Source of the DNA: JAVJSD01 sp040219575
GTDB lineage: Bacteria > Planctomycetota > Planctomycetia > Pirellulales > Pirellulaceae
Reading direction: 5' to 3'
Assembly: GCA_040219575.1 (NCBI GenBank)
Contig: JAVJSD010000074.1
Location: 62,001-126,000, forward strand
DNA length: 64,000 nt
The notes beneath the pieces were generated by a model. That model searched no databases. It saw nothing but the letters and a program-made list of their open reading frames with translations, and was not told the DNA's origin. Made by a program: the position numbers and the translations under genes. Every line of letters starts with the position of its first letter. Positions within the stretch are counted from its first letter, which is position 1. Shown one piece after another: positions 51,635 through 61,703 of this stretch.

Positions 51635-52852
51635 ATGCGTCGCTGGCAACTCTCGTGCGTCGCCCTGCTGGCGTGTCTTTACGCGCCCGCCACGCTCTGC
51701 GCCCAGTATTCTCAGATGTCGCAACCGCAGACGTGGACTGGCGGCGGTGGCGGCGGCGGTTATGGCGTGTACAGCGGCGGCTACGGCGGCGGAGGGGGAT
51801 ACGGCGGCGGAGGCTACGGCGGTTACGGGGGCGGGGGCTACGGCTCCGGCGCCGGATACTACGGCGCCCATCCCGCCAATCTCTCGCTGATCGCCCGGCA
51901 GACCGAGGACGTGCACGGCCAGATGGGCGATCTGCTCGAACAGATGCGGCGCATCCAGGGACAACAAGTCGCCATCTCGACGCCCTTCCATACCGTCAGC
52001 GACAGTTTCTTCGAGCGGATCGGCGTGGATTTCGGCTTCAATATCACCGGCGGCAATCCCAACGGCGCCGGGTCGCGCGTGGTGGGACTCGATCCCACGG
52101 GCATGTTCACTCCCAACGGCGCAATTGAGTTCCGCCAAGGGGGCGCGGGTTCGGCGCTGCCCGCTTTCGGAGGCCACGATGCGGCGACCGACGCGACAAT
52201 CGGCGCCGCCGCGCTCGGCAGGGAAGGCTCGGTGTTCCTCAACCTCTTCGCGGGGCAGGGGAGCGACCGCAGCCACGTTTCGCAGACGCCGACGGTGGTA
52301 ATGCACAATGGCACGCGGGGCACCTTCAGCGACACCTCGCAGGTGCCGTTCGTGACGGGGTTGGTGCCGGTCGTGGGCGGCTTCGCGGTTCCGCGTCCCT
52401 ACTATCCCACCATGCGGCCCTCGACGCATAGCGTGCTGCACGACCGCATTCGCCAACTGCACGCCGAAAATCAGCGGCGGCAGCAAGTCGGCGCAGCGGG
52501 GGCTGGTGGTGCGGGAGGCGGCGCAGCGGCGGCGCCTCAAGCCGTTGCCTCGGCGCCCACGCCCAAGCTCACCGAAGGCCACGAGCTGTCGCTCAAGCTG
52601 ATCGAGTCCAGCGGCAGCACGGCGGGACACGGCGATTTGAGCGTCGCCGAAATCAAACGCCGCCGGGCGGCCCAGCAGGCCAGCGAAGCACGCAGCCAGG
52701 ACGCCGAAATCCTGGTCCTCGTCGAACGGGGCCGTGGTGCGGAAGAAGCGGGCAAGGCCAACGTCGCCAAGATCTACTATCACCAGGCGGCCAACCGCGC
52801 CGAAGGCGAGATGAAGCAGCAACTGCTGCAGAAGATCGAGTCGCTGGAATAG
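51635..52852 (+). CDS. Secreted Gly/Tyr-rich protein with secretin-like segment
   Basis: A 405-residue exported protein. AAGGAG lies 8 bases before the ATG at 51635, and the leader is MRRWQLSCVALLACLYAPAT. A glycine-tyrosine-rich region (about residues 35-80, GGYGGGGGYGGGGYGGY) is followed by a helical stretch and then beta-rich sequence. QTPTVVMHNGTRGTFSDTSQ and then VPFVTGLVPVVGG resemble the beta-core of type II/III secretins, where the gate strand carries V-P-x-x-x-G; this is an inference from a short motif. An Ala/Gly-rich linker precedes a C-terminal helical segment (KIYYHQAANRAEGEMKQQLL). No named family is recognised. It could be a surface-layer or secretion-associated protein. Confidence 0.7.
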   Translation: MRRWQLSCVALLACLYAPATLCAQYSQMSQPQTWTGGGGGGGYGVYSGGYGGGGGYGGGGYGGYGGGGYGSGAGYYGAHPANLSLIARQTEDVHGQMGDLLEQMRRIQGQQVAISTPFHTVSDSFFERIGVDFGFNITGGNPNGAGSRVVGLDPTGMFTPNGAIEFRQGGAGSALPAFGGHDAATDATIGAAALGREGSVFLNLFAGQGSDRSHVSQTPTVVMHNGTRGTFSDTSQVPFVTGLVPVVGGFAVPRPYYPTMRPSTHSVLHDRIRQLHAENQRRQQVGAAGAGGAGGGAAAAPQAVASAPTPKLTEGHELSLKLIESSGSTAGHGDLSVAEIKRRRAAQQASEARSQDAEILVLVERGRGAEEAGKANVAKIYYHQAANRAEGEMKQQLLQKIESLE

Positions 52853-52859
52853 CCGCGAC

Positions 52860-52965
52860 GTAGGGCAGGCTTCCAGCCTGCCTGGATTCCTTCTTTCTGG
52901 ATTCGCAGGCTTCCTGCCTGGCGCTGCGACCGTGCAGGCTCTGGCAGGCTGGAAGCCTGCCCTAC
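52860..52965. repeat. GTAG palindromic pair, family C
   Basis: Left unit GTAG followed by GGCAGGCT-TCC-AGCCTGCC; right unit the inverse, GGCAGGCT-GGA-AGCCTGCC then CTAC. A partial third hairpin (GCAGGCT-TCC-TGCCTG) lies between. It ends where the rpsA terminator T-run begins. Confidence 0.75.
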
Positions 52966-53008
52966 GAAAAAAGCGGAGGGCGCCGCATTCGGCAGCGCTC
53001 CTCCGCTT
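52966..53008 (-). terminator. Intrinsic terminator of rpsA
   Basis: On the minus strand AAGCGGAGG (53008-53000) pairs with CCTCCGCTT (52979-52971), with a further GCGC pairing in the loop, followed by T6. It is 30 bases after the rpsA stop codon. Confidence 0.75.
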
Positions 53009-53037
53009 CGGGTTCGTCGATAACGATAGCGCGGCGA

Positions 53038-54975
<1,938 letters not shown>

Positions 54976-55430
54976 GAATTTCTCTACTTGAGCTCCGTGT
55001 TGGACGTTCCCAGGACGCGCGCCCGCAGACGCATGCGACGATTCGCGATTGCCGCCGAAACCTGCCGCCGAAAAACGCGGCTGGCGGCCGGACAGGGGGG
55101 AAGAAGCAGGGCGAACGCCGCCGCAGGAGAGAATTGGGAACGACCGTGGCGACCACAAGTTCGCCACCGGCCGTCGGTTCCTCGTTCACAGACAGGATCG
55201 GGGAACACAGGCCGACTGGGTGAGGGGTTTGCGCCTTGCCGGACGATCGACGTCGAAAGTCTTCTGCGGCTGTAGGCCAAACGGGTAATATACCGCTTGA
55301 CCGCGGCCAAGGCAACCGCGGCTAGGGACGCTCTCAATTCAAGGGCGCATTCGCACAATTGCACGGGATTTATGTGTGGGGAAAATGTCAATCGTGGATT
55401 TCGGCGAGGTCGGATATGCTTGGCGCGTGA
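54976..55430. other. rpsA leader and upstream region
   Basis: If the promoter at 55287-55315 is used, rpsA has an mRNA leader of about 300 bases. The leader is GC-rich with several possible hairpins (for example around CCGGCC and GCCGCC runs), but no named riboswitch was recognised. Beyond the promoter, 55316-55430 shows no gene. Confidence 0.4.
55287..55315 (-). promoter_or_regulatory. Sigma70-type promoter, probably for rpsA
   Basis: On the minus strand TTGCCT (55315-55310), 17-base spacer, TATATT (55292-55287). Confidence 0.45.
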
Positions 55431-55635
55431 TTTTCACGTTCGGCACACGTCTTAAGTTCAAGAATCGGACAGGCCGTCACGCGGCGGATCACTGAAGATC
55501 TCGCCATCCAACAGGCCCAATTGCTTGACTCCCCGCAGCCATGTCCGACCTGCCAAAGGCCCTGCGATGTCTCGCTACGAGATCGGAAGTTGACCACGGG
55601 AGATGGCCCCCTCGAATTACGAGAGGCCGTTTGCC
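55431..55635 (+). pseudogene. ISKra4-like transposase remnant
   Basis: A short open stretch after a TGA (55428-55430) reads IGQAVTRRITEDLAIQQAQL, then LLDSPQPCPTCQRPCDVS and LTTGDGPLELREAVCH. The CPTCxRPC motif, the GDGPxE block and the final Cys-His match the N-terminal zinc-binding part of ISKra4-family transposases. After VCH the frame enters the palindromic element at 55633-55688 and no longer matches. There is no start codon of its own and no catalytic domain. The element boundaries cannot be seen. Confidence 0.45.
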
Positions 55636-55688
55636 ACGCAGCGCAAGCGAGTGAGTCACGGTTCAAGTCCTCACTTGCCTGCGCGGCG
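55633..55688. repeat. Motif E inverted pair
   Basis: CACGCAGCGCAAGCGAGTGAG (55633-55653) and an inverted copy with three mismatches (55668-55688) form a 21-bp imperfect hairpin. The motif also occurs at 19482-19502 and, diverged, at 61685-61703. It interrupts the transposase remnant. Confidence 0.55.
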
Positions 55689-55776
55689 TGCTTCGATGCT
55701 CGTCCCAACGACACGCGATGAAGACACTTCCGTCGACGTGATCGCGCGGCGCGACGAGCCTGAGGTTAGACTACTC

Positions 55777-55859
55777 GTAGCCGAACTCGTGAGAACTCGT
55801 GAGAGTTCGGGAATTCGGTACAACGACAGAACTTCCAGAAGTCTCACGTCTTCTGCTAC
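55777..55859. repeat. GTAG palindromic pair (family A), copy 7
   Basis: Left unit GTAG-C-CGAACTC-GTGA-GAACTC-GTGA-GAGTTCG, with a partial duplication of the inner half; right unit GAAGTC-TCAC-GTCTTC then TGCTAC. It lies 110 bases before the DAHP synthase gene. Confidence 0.75.
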
Positions 55860-55971
55860 CCGAATCTTGGCGACCGCGCGGCACGAGCGGCGTGATCGAG
55901 ACGTAACCAACGGTTGGCAATCCCCGCTGAAACGGCCCCTCCGGTCGTTCAAACCTCTCCGGAACAACAAC

Positions 55972-56988
55972 ATGCTGGTGGTCATGCAGAGTCACGCCAC
56001 GCCCCAACAGGTGGAGGCGGTGACCGACAGAATTCGCGAGATGGGGCTCGATCCGCATCCCATGCCGGGCCCCACGCGGACGGCGATCGGCATTACGGGC
56101 AACACCAGCGTGGTCGACCCCAGCCGCCTGGAAGGCTTGCCCGGCGTGCTGGAACTGCTGCGGGTCACCAAGCCCTTCAAGCTCGCCAGCCGCGAGATGC
56201 ACGAGGCCGACACGATCGTCGAACTGCCGCAGACGCGTTTCGGCCCGGGCGGCTTCACGATCATCGCCGGGCCCTGCTCGGTCGAAAACGAGGAGATGAT
56301 CTTTCAGACGGCGGAGTTTCTCTGGCAGCGGGGCGTCAAGCTGATGCGGGCCGGGGCGTTCAAGCCCCGCACCAGTCCGTACAGCTTTCAAGGCATGGAG
56401 CATGCCGGGCTGGCGCTGCTCAGGAAGGTCCGCGACGCGGTCGGCATCGGCATCGTCACCGAAGTGATGGACGCCGATCAGGCCGAGGCGGTGGAGGACG
56501 CCGCCGACATGCTGCAGATCGGCGCGCGGAACATGCAGAATTTTTCGCTGCTGAAACGGGTGGGCCGGTGCCGCAAGCCGGTGCTGCTTAAACGCGGCAT
56601 TTCCGCCACGCTCGACGAATGGCTGATGGCGGCGGAGTACCTGTTGGCGGGCGGCAACAAGCAGGTGGTGCTTTGCGAGCGCGGCGTGCGGACCTTCGCC
56701 GACCACACGCGCAACACGCTCGACCTGTCGGTCATCCCGCCCGCCAAACAGTTCTGCCACCTGCCGGTGATCGCCGATCCCAGCCACGGCACGGGACACC
56801 GCCAGTACGTGCCTCCCATGGCGCTGGCCGCCTTGGCCGCCGGGGCCGACGGGCTGATGGTGGAGGTGCATCCCGATCCCGACCGGGCCGCCTCCGACGG
56901 CGCCCAGTCGCTCTCGTTCGATCAGTTCGACGCTCTGCTGGAGTCGCTGCAGAAACTCGCCGGCGCCCTCGGGATCGAGATTCGATAA
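55972..56988 (+). CDS. aroF: 3-deoxy-7-phosphoheptulonate (DAHP) synthase, type I-beta
   Basis: A 338-residue enzyme that joins phosphoenolpyruvate and erythrose 4-phosphate, the first step of the shikimate pathway. The N-terminal 70 residues form a ferredoxin-like regulatory domain (MLVVMQSHATPQQVEAVTDR), as in the Thermotoga-type enzymes. FTIIAGPCSVENEEM, the metal-binding Cys/His/Glu/Asp blocks, GAFKPRTSPYSFQG, LLKRGISATLDEWLMAAEYL and VIADPSHGTGHRQYV are all intact. The ATG at 55972 is chosen because the frame continues upstream without a ribosome site. Its family predicts feedback inhibition by Tyr or Phe via the N-terminal domain. It stands alone, away from other aro genes. Confidence 0.95.
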   Translation: MLVVMQSHATPQQVEAVTDRIREMGLDPHPMPGPTRTAIGITGNTSVVDPSRLEGLPGVLELLRVTKPFKLASREMHEADTIVELPQTRFGPGGFTIIAGPCSVENEEMIFQTAEFLWQRGVKLMRAGAFKPRTSPYSFQGMEHAGLALLRKVRDAVGIGIVTEVMDADQAEAVEDAADMLQIGARNMQNFSLLKRVGRCRKPVLLKRGISATLDEWLMAAEYLLAGGNKQVVLCERGVRTFADHTRNTLDLSVIPPAKQFCHLPVIADPSHGTGHRQYVPPMALAALAAGADGLMVEVHPDPDRAASDGAQSLSFDQFDALLESLQKLAGALGIEIR

Positions 56989-57099
56989 ACACGTGCATGG
57001 CCGATGCCGCCAGCATCCGTTAGAACGTTCGGGCGGCATGCTCACCCCGCTCCGCGGTGAGAGCATGGCACCCACGTGTAGCGGCGTCAGGTTTGTTCC

Positions 57100-57166
57100 G
57101 TAGCCGTTGCTGCCAGCATCGGTACGATCTCAATCACGCACCACCGACGCTGGCAGCGTCGGCTAC
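57100..57166. repeat. GTAG palindromic pair, family B
   Basis: Left unit GTAG then CCGTTGCTGCCAGCATCGG; right unit CCGACGCTGGCAGCGTCGG then CTAC. The right core matches the hairpin at 30183-30217. It ends 11 bases before the CYTH gene start, so it lies in or just upstream of that gene's ribosome-binding region. Confidence 0.7.
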
Positions 57167-57177
57167 GGGGGGTTGCG

Positions 57178-57726
57178 ATGCAGTTCGAAGTAGAGCAGAA
57201 GTTCGCCGTTGCGAATCACGCGGAGATCGAACAACGGCTGACGGCGATGGGCGCCGACATCTTGCCGCCGATCGAGCAGGTCGACGCCTACTACGCGCAT
57301 CCCTCGCGCGACTTCGCCGAGACCGACGAGGCGCTCCGCGTCCGCCGCACGAGAGAAGCCGTCCGCATCACGTACAAGGGTCCGCGGATCGACAGCACCA
57401 CCAAGACCCGCCGCGAGATCGAGATCCCGCTGGCGGATGGCCCGGCGGCGTCGCAGATCGGCGAGCTATTCCAGTGCCTGGGCTTCCGTCTGGTGGCCGA
57501 GGTGCACAAGCGGCGCCGTGCGGCGCATCTTGTATGGCAGGGACAGGAGGTGGAAGTCGTGCTCGACGAGGTCCGCGACGTGGGGCCGTATGTGGAACTC
57601 GAGATTGCGGCCGAGGAAGCGGGCCTCGACGCGGCGCGCGAGGCCCTCGCCTCGCTGGCCGCCGCGCTGCATCTTTCCTCGAACGAGCGGCGCAGCTACT
57701 TGGAGTTGTTGCTCGAACGTCGGTAG
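57178..57726 (+). CDS. CYTH-domain protein (class IV adenylate cyclase/ThTPase-like)
   Basis: A 182-residue triphosphate-tunnel (CYTH) protein. The ExExK motif is VEQKFAV at residue 5-9. The remaining tunnel residues are in ALRVRRTREAVRITYKGP, REIEIPL and HKRRRAAH, with alternating Arg, Lys and Glu. EVVLDEVRDVGPYVELEIAA is the CyaB-type C-terminal block. Family members hydrolyse or cyclise triphosphates (ATP to cAMP, thiamine triphosphate or polyphosphate); the actual substrate cannot be predicted. The ATG follows a GGGGGG run and the palindromic pair at 57100-57166. It stands alone before the TolB-like gene. Confidence 0.85.
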   Translation: MQFEVEQKFAVANHAEIEQRLTAMGADILPPIEQVDAYYAHPSRDFAETDEALRVRRTREAVRITYKGPRIDSTTKTRREIEIPLADGPAASQIGELFQCLGFRLVAEVHKRRRAAHLVWQGQEVEVVLDEVRDVGPYVELEIAAEEAGLDAAREALASLAAALHLSSNERRSYLELLLERR

Positions 57727-57917
57727 GGGCAGGCCGAAACTAGCGTGCGCCGTTGCTGCGCTGCCGCCGCCGCGCCCTGCGTTTCTTCCGGCTACTTGCC
57801 ACGCGTGGCGAGCCGACGGGTTTGGCCTATAATGGGCGCAGCCAGGTCGGTCGGCGCGATCGTCCCAGCCGTTCGCTTACTGGCCCCCACCGCCCACCTT
57901 CAGCCCCCTGGAATCTG

Positions 57918-59039
57918 ATGCGCATACTCCCCCTCACACGATCGTTCTGCCTGTCGTCGACCGCCCTGTTGCTCGCCGCCCTCGCGGCGTCGCCGGCGCT
58001 GGCGCAGCCCCCATCGACGACCAACAGCGAAGCAACCGCGCCGGCGCCGGAAGTTTCCCCGCTCGAATCGAAGTTCCTGTCGAACGTCCGCCAGGTGACC
58101 GACGGTTTCGAGAAGGCGGGCGAAGGCTACTTCTCGCCCGACGGCAAGTCGATCATCTACCAGGCGGTGCGGCGCGAGTATCCCTTCTATCAGATCTACA
58201 CCCAGCCGCTCGAAGGCGAGTTCATTCGCCCCCAATTGATCTCCCCGGGACGCGGACGCACCACCTGCAGCTACTTCTCCAACGACGGCAAGCGGTTGCT
58301 GTTCGCCTCCAGCCACCTCGACCCGAACCTCTACGAGACCGAAGCGGCCGCGCGCAAACAGGAAGAGGAAGACCGCAAGTCGGGCGTCCGGCGGCGCTAC
58401 TCCTGGCCCTTCGACGAACACATGGACATCTTCGAGACCGACCTGAACGGCAAGGTCCTCAAGCAATTGACCGACGCCCCGGGCTACGACGCGGAGGGCG
58501 CCTGGTCGAACGACGGCAAGTCGATCGCCTTCTGCAGCACGCGCGACGGCGATCCCGACATCTACGTGATGGACGCCGACGGCGGCAACCTGCGCCAACT
58601 CACGGACTCGCCCGGCTACGACGGCGGACCGTTCATCTCGCCCGACGGCAAGTGGGTGGTCTTTCGCAGCGATCGCAAGGAAGAACACTACCTGCAGATC
58701 TACGTGATCGGCATCGACGGCAAGCACGAAACCCCGCTGACCGACAGCACGGGCGTCAACTGGGGACCCTATTGGCATCCCACCAAGCCCTATCTGATCT
58801 GGTCGGGCGCCGATCACTCGAATCCCAAGGCCCGGCCGAACTACGACCTGTGGCTGGCGAAGTACCACGAGAAGGACGGCCAGTTTTCGATCGACGAACC
58901 GGTCCGCGTGACCGACTCGATGGCGGCCGACGTGCTGCCGGTCTTCTCGCCGGACGGAACCAAGTTGATGTGGACCAGCACGCGCACGCCGGACCACTCC
59001 AGCCAACTCTTCCTCGGCGACTTCCACCTGCCCAAGTAA
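57918..59039 (+). CDS. Secreted TolB-like WD40/PD40 beta-propeller protein
   Basis: A 373-residue exported protein with leader RSFCLSSTALLLAALAASPA. At least six PD40-type repeats follow: EGAWSNDGKSIAFCSTRDG, GGPFISPDGKWVVFRSDR, PVFSPDGTKLMWTSTRTP and others. The repeat SPDG-K-xxF is diagnostic of the TolB/DPP-IV-type propeller. No peptidase domain follows, so it is a binding or scaffold protein. A TATAAT sits at 57828-57833, 85 bases before the ATG, without a good -35. The gene ends close to a palindromic pair (59050-59141). Confidence 0.88.
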   Translation: MRILPLTRSFCLSSTALLLAALAASPALAQPPSTTNSEATAPAPEVSPLESKFLSNVRQVTDGFEKAGEGYFSPDGKSIIYQAVRREYPFYQIYTQPLEGEFIRPQLISPGRGRTTCSYFSNDGKRLLFASSHLDPNLYETEAAARKQEEEDRKSGVRRRYSWPFDEHMDIFETDLNGKVLKQLTDAPGYDAEGAWSNDGKSIAFCSTRDGDPDIYVMDADGGNLRQLTDSPGYDGGPFISPDGKWVVFRSDRKEEHYLQIYVIGIDGKHETPLTDSTGVNWGPYWHPTKPYLIWSGADHSNPKARPNYDLWLAKYHEKDGQFSIDEPVRVTDSMAADVLPVFSPDGTKLMWTSTRTPDHSSQLFLGDFHLPK

Positions 59040-59049
59040 TGTTGACGGA

Positions 59050-59141
59050 GTAGCATGGCCGCCCTCGGCCGTGAAAGCGTCATCACCTGGCGTCCCGACG
59101 AGGTTCCCCGACGCCGTCACGGGCCAGGGGGCCCATGCTAC
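59050..59141. repeat. GTAG palindromic pair, family F
   Basis: Left unit GTAG-C then ATGGCCG-CCCT-CGGCCGT; right unit ACGGGCC-AGGG-GGCCCAT then GCTAC, an inverted pair of the same general layout. The right CTAC provides the stop codon of the minus-strand gene at 59138-59704. Confidence 0.6.
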
Positions 59142-59704
59142 TTGCTCAGCAGCAGCATCGTGGCGACGGTTGCGATCAATAGCGATGCGGAGACGTACGC
59201 CGCTCGCTGGTCCACGCGACCCCGCGCTTCCCCCAGACCGAAGCGGCGGCCGAGACCGTTCCAGAGCAGCATGCCGGCCGGCGCGGTGAGCAGGCCGAAC
59301 AGCCACAGCACCCACATCGGCGTTCCCATTCGCAGCATGTCGCCCGCGTCGCCGATGCGTCCCAGCGAACCGGCGCCGATGTACGCGCCGTTGGCGATCA
59401 GGCATGTGCCGGCGAAGAACCGCGTCAGGTAGGCGCCGGGAAGTCGGGCGGCGTAAAACACGCCCCACACCAGCAGCGGCAGCGTCACGCCGACCAGCGG
59501 TCCCGACCAGACGACGATCATCGGCTGTGGATTGGGCGCCACGAACGTCTGCGAGAAACTCAAAGGGTGCAAGATCACCCGCTCGACGCCGCCGCCGGTG
59601 CCCCAGGCGGCCAGCACGTGCCCCAGTTCATGCACCGCCATCATCCCCAGCCAGCAGAGCGGCAGAAACGACCCGATGAGCAGGAACTGGTGCAGACGAT
59701 TCAT
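59138..59704 (-). CDS. Small M50-like membrane metalloprotease
   Basis: A 188-residue membrane protein. The zinc motif HELGH is in LGMMAVHELGHVLAAW, near residue 25, within the first of about five hydrophobic segments. Later spans include MIVVWSGPLVGVTLPLLVWG and WVLWLFGLLTAPAGMLLW. A second NxxPxxDG-type site of site-2 proteases was not clearly found; GDAGDML is the closest candidate. The stop codon TAG is the end of the palindromic pair at 59050-59141. The gene precedes no related function. It may be an M50-type protease or a related membrane protein of unknown role. Confidence 0.7.
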   Translation of the reverse strand: MNRLHQFLLIGSFLPLCWLGMMAVHELGHVLAAWGTGGGVERVILHPLSFSQTFVAPNPQPMIVVWSGPLVGVTLPLLVWGVFYAARLPGAYLTRFFAGTCLIANGAYIGAGSLGRIGDAGDMLRMGTPMWVLWLFGLLTAPAGMLLWNGLGRRFGLGEARGRVDQRAAYVSASLLIATVATMLLLSK

Positions 59705-59737
59705 CGGCGTAGCGGTTGTCCGAAGCGAGAGGCGCCC

Positions 59738-60064
59738 TTAATTGCCGAAGCGTCCGTCATTGAACACGATCAGGTAGAGCAACGCCAAGGTTCCGATGGC
59801 GATGCTCAGCAAGGGCGCGAGCGCCGCCAGCACCGCCGGAAGCTGTTTCCCGCGCAAGTGGAGGATCCAGCCAAGCGCCACGGCGACAAGGCAAACGAGG
59901 GGAAACGTGAATGTGCTCCAGAACAGCGTGAGGGTGGCGGGGTTCTCCGACGGGCCGGGGGCATCGAACATCATGGCTGAGAACATCGCGGGCACGACGC
60001 CGGCGAAACCCGCCAAAACCCACAGGCACGTCGCGACGATCAGGAAAATTCGAGTCTTGTTCAT
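59738..60064 (-). CDS. Small membrane protein, 108 aa
   Basis: A 108-residue protein with three predicted spans: IFLIVATCLWVLAGFAGVV (6-24), TLFWSTFTFPLVCLVAVALG (about 45-64) and VLAALAPLLSIAIGTLALL (80-98). GGAG lies 7 bases before the ATG at 60064, which supports this start over a longer frame. It lies between the M50-like gene and a DUF1501 gene on the same strand, 33 bases from the former, so both may be transcribed together. No family with known function is recognised. Confidence 0.65.
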   Translation of the reverse strand: MNKTRIFLIVATCLWVLAGFAGVVPAMFSAMMFDAPGPSENPATLTLFWSTFTFPLVCLVAVALGWILHLRGKQLPAVLAALAPLLSIAIGTLALLYLIVFNDGRFGN

Positions 60065-60133
60065 GCCCAACTCCCCCTGCTTCGTTGATGTTTGTCGACC
60101 AGAAGATGGCCGGCGCAACCCTCCACCTTTCAT

Positions 60134-61564
60134 CTATCCGCCGTAAACGGCTTCGATGGGAGAACCGACGGTGGCTTCGAACGGACGCCCCAGAGCGTCG
60201 TGATAGTGTCCGTGGGGGTCGACGCCCAGCGCCGAGAACATCGTGGCGGCGACGTCCCAGGGACCATAGCGTTCGCCGACCGGTTCACCGCCGAGACGGT
60301 CCGAGGCGCCGACCACGCCGCCGCGCGTCACCCCGGCGCCCGCCATCACGATCGAGTACACATCGGCCCAGTGTTTTCGCCCGGGCGTGGCGCCGGCGAA
60401 GCGCGGTTCGAGCGCCACCTTCGGCGCCCGGCCGAATTCCCCCATGCAGACGACCAGCGTCTCGTCGAGCAGTCCGCGTTGGTCGAGGTCTTCGATCAAC
60501 GTGGCGAAGCTCTCGTCGAACCGCGGCAGCAGATGGACCTTGAGGGCTTCGAAGATGTCGTTGTGCGTGTCCCAGCCGTAGACGTCGGTGTCGGTGGGAT
60601 CGTCGTCCTGCCCGCGGTTGCTGTGATTCCAGATCACGTTGACCAGCGGCACGCCCGCCTCGACCAATCGCCGCGCCATCAGGCAGGCCTGCCCGCTGCG
60701 ATGGCGTCCGTAACGGTCGCGCAGCGCCGGCGGTTCGTCGCCCAGGTCGAAGGCCCGCCGGAAACGGGGCGAGGCGAGCAACTCGTAGGCCCGGGCGTAC
60801 AGCCGATTCATGTCGAGCGCGTCTTGATTCTGCTCAAACTTCCGCGACAGCCCTTCGAGGTTCTGTCGCAGCGAGCGGCGCTCGTCGAGCCGCGGCAACG
60901 TGAGCTCCTGCTGCGCCGTGAGGCCGGGGATGGCGATCTGTTCTCGCGATACGTCGCCCAGCAGCATCGGCTCGAATTCGCGTCCCAGGAAGCCGCCGTT
61001 CTGTCCCGGCGCCAGGGTCCGCGGCACCAGCGCCGGACCGTTCACATGCACCGCTTCATACAGAAACCGCCCGGTCGGCCGCATCTGCTTGAGCACGGCC
61101 CCGTAGGTTGGGTAGTCGTTGGAAGCGGGGAGCGGATTCGACGAACGCCGCGGATGGTAGCGTCCGGTCAAGGCGAGATACGCCGCCGAACCGTGGTCCA
61201 GGTCCTCGTGCGACAGGTTGCGGACGATCGTCAGCCGGTCGGCGACGCGGGCCGCCCGCGGCAGGTGTTCGCAGAACGCCACACCGGGCTGGGCCGTGCT
61301 GATCGCACGAAAATCGCCGCGCACGTCGGCCGGGGCGCCCGGCTTGGGATCCCACGTATCGATCTGGCTCTGCCCGCCGCTGGCGAAGATCAGAATCACC
61401 GACTTGGCGCGGCCGAAGCCGCGCGGTCGGGCGCTGCCGTCGGGCAACGCCATCGCGGGAGCCGCAAACCCCGCGGCCGACAGCGCCCCGAGCGTTCCCA
61501 CCCGCAGCCACTCGCGGCGCGAGATGCTTCCACGTCGCCTGTCGTCGTAGGTGAATCGGATCAC
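60134..61564 (-). CDS. DUF1501 domain-containing protein
   Basis: A 476-residue exported DUF1501 protein. The start is GTG at 61564 (MIRFTYDDRRRGS), with no closer ATG; the Tat-like leader SISRREWLRVGTLGALSAAG follows. Family blocks are VILIFASGGQSQIDTWDPKP, LTGRYHPRRSSNPLPASNDY, YGWDTHNDIF and ETLVVCMGEFGRAPK. Its length and motifs are close to those of the DUF1501 protein at 35644. It is divergent from the sulfatase gene at 61802. In planctomycetes such proteins are often found near sulfatases and PSD1 cytochromes; a role in processing sulfated or phosphorylated sugars is an inference. Confidence 0.9.
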   Translation of the reverse strand: MIRFTYDDRRRGSISRREWLRVGTLGALSAAGFAAPAMALPDGSARPRGFGRAKSVILIFASGGQSQIDTWDPKPGAPADVRGDFRAISTAQPGVAFCEHLPRAARVADRLTIVRNLSHEDLDHGSAAYLALTGRYHPRRSSNPLPASNDYPTYGAVLKQMRPTGRFLYEAVHVNGPALVPRTLAPGQNGGFLGREFEPMLLGDVSREQIAIPGLTAQQELTLPRLDERRSLRQNLEGLSRKFEQNQDALDMNRLYARAYELLASPRFRRAFDLGDEPPALRDRYGRHRSGQACLMARRLVEAGVPLVNVIWNHSNRGQDDDPTDTDVYGWDTHNDIFEALKVHLLPRFDESFATLIEDLDQRGLLDETLVVCMGEFGRAPKVALEPRFAGATPGRKHWADVYSIVMAGAGVTRGGVVGASDRLGGEPVGERYGPWDVAATMFSALGVDPHGHYHDALGRPFEATVGSPIEAVYGG

Positions 61565-61684
61565 ACGCTTAACCGCACGCTTGGAGGACAGCGGCCCAAA
61601 ACAGGGAATTGGGCGACGCCGCGGGACATTCGTAGTATTCTAAGCACTCGTCGCCGATCGCCTCAAGTTGATCGAGCCTCCAAG

Positions 61685-61703
61685 CACGCAGCGCAAGCAC
61701 GTG
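61685..61703. repeat. Dispersed motif E, diverged copy
   Basis: CACGCAGCGCAAGCACGTG resembles the left arm of 55633-55688 and 19482-19502. It lies in the divergent gap between DUF1501 and the sulfatase. Confidence 0.4.

Noticed and set aside
55640..55680. A tRNA-like T-loop (GGTTCAAGTCC)
   Set aside because: The neighbouring stem does not pair and no acceptor, D or anticodon arms can be drawn; the bases belong to the motif-E inverted pair.
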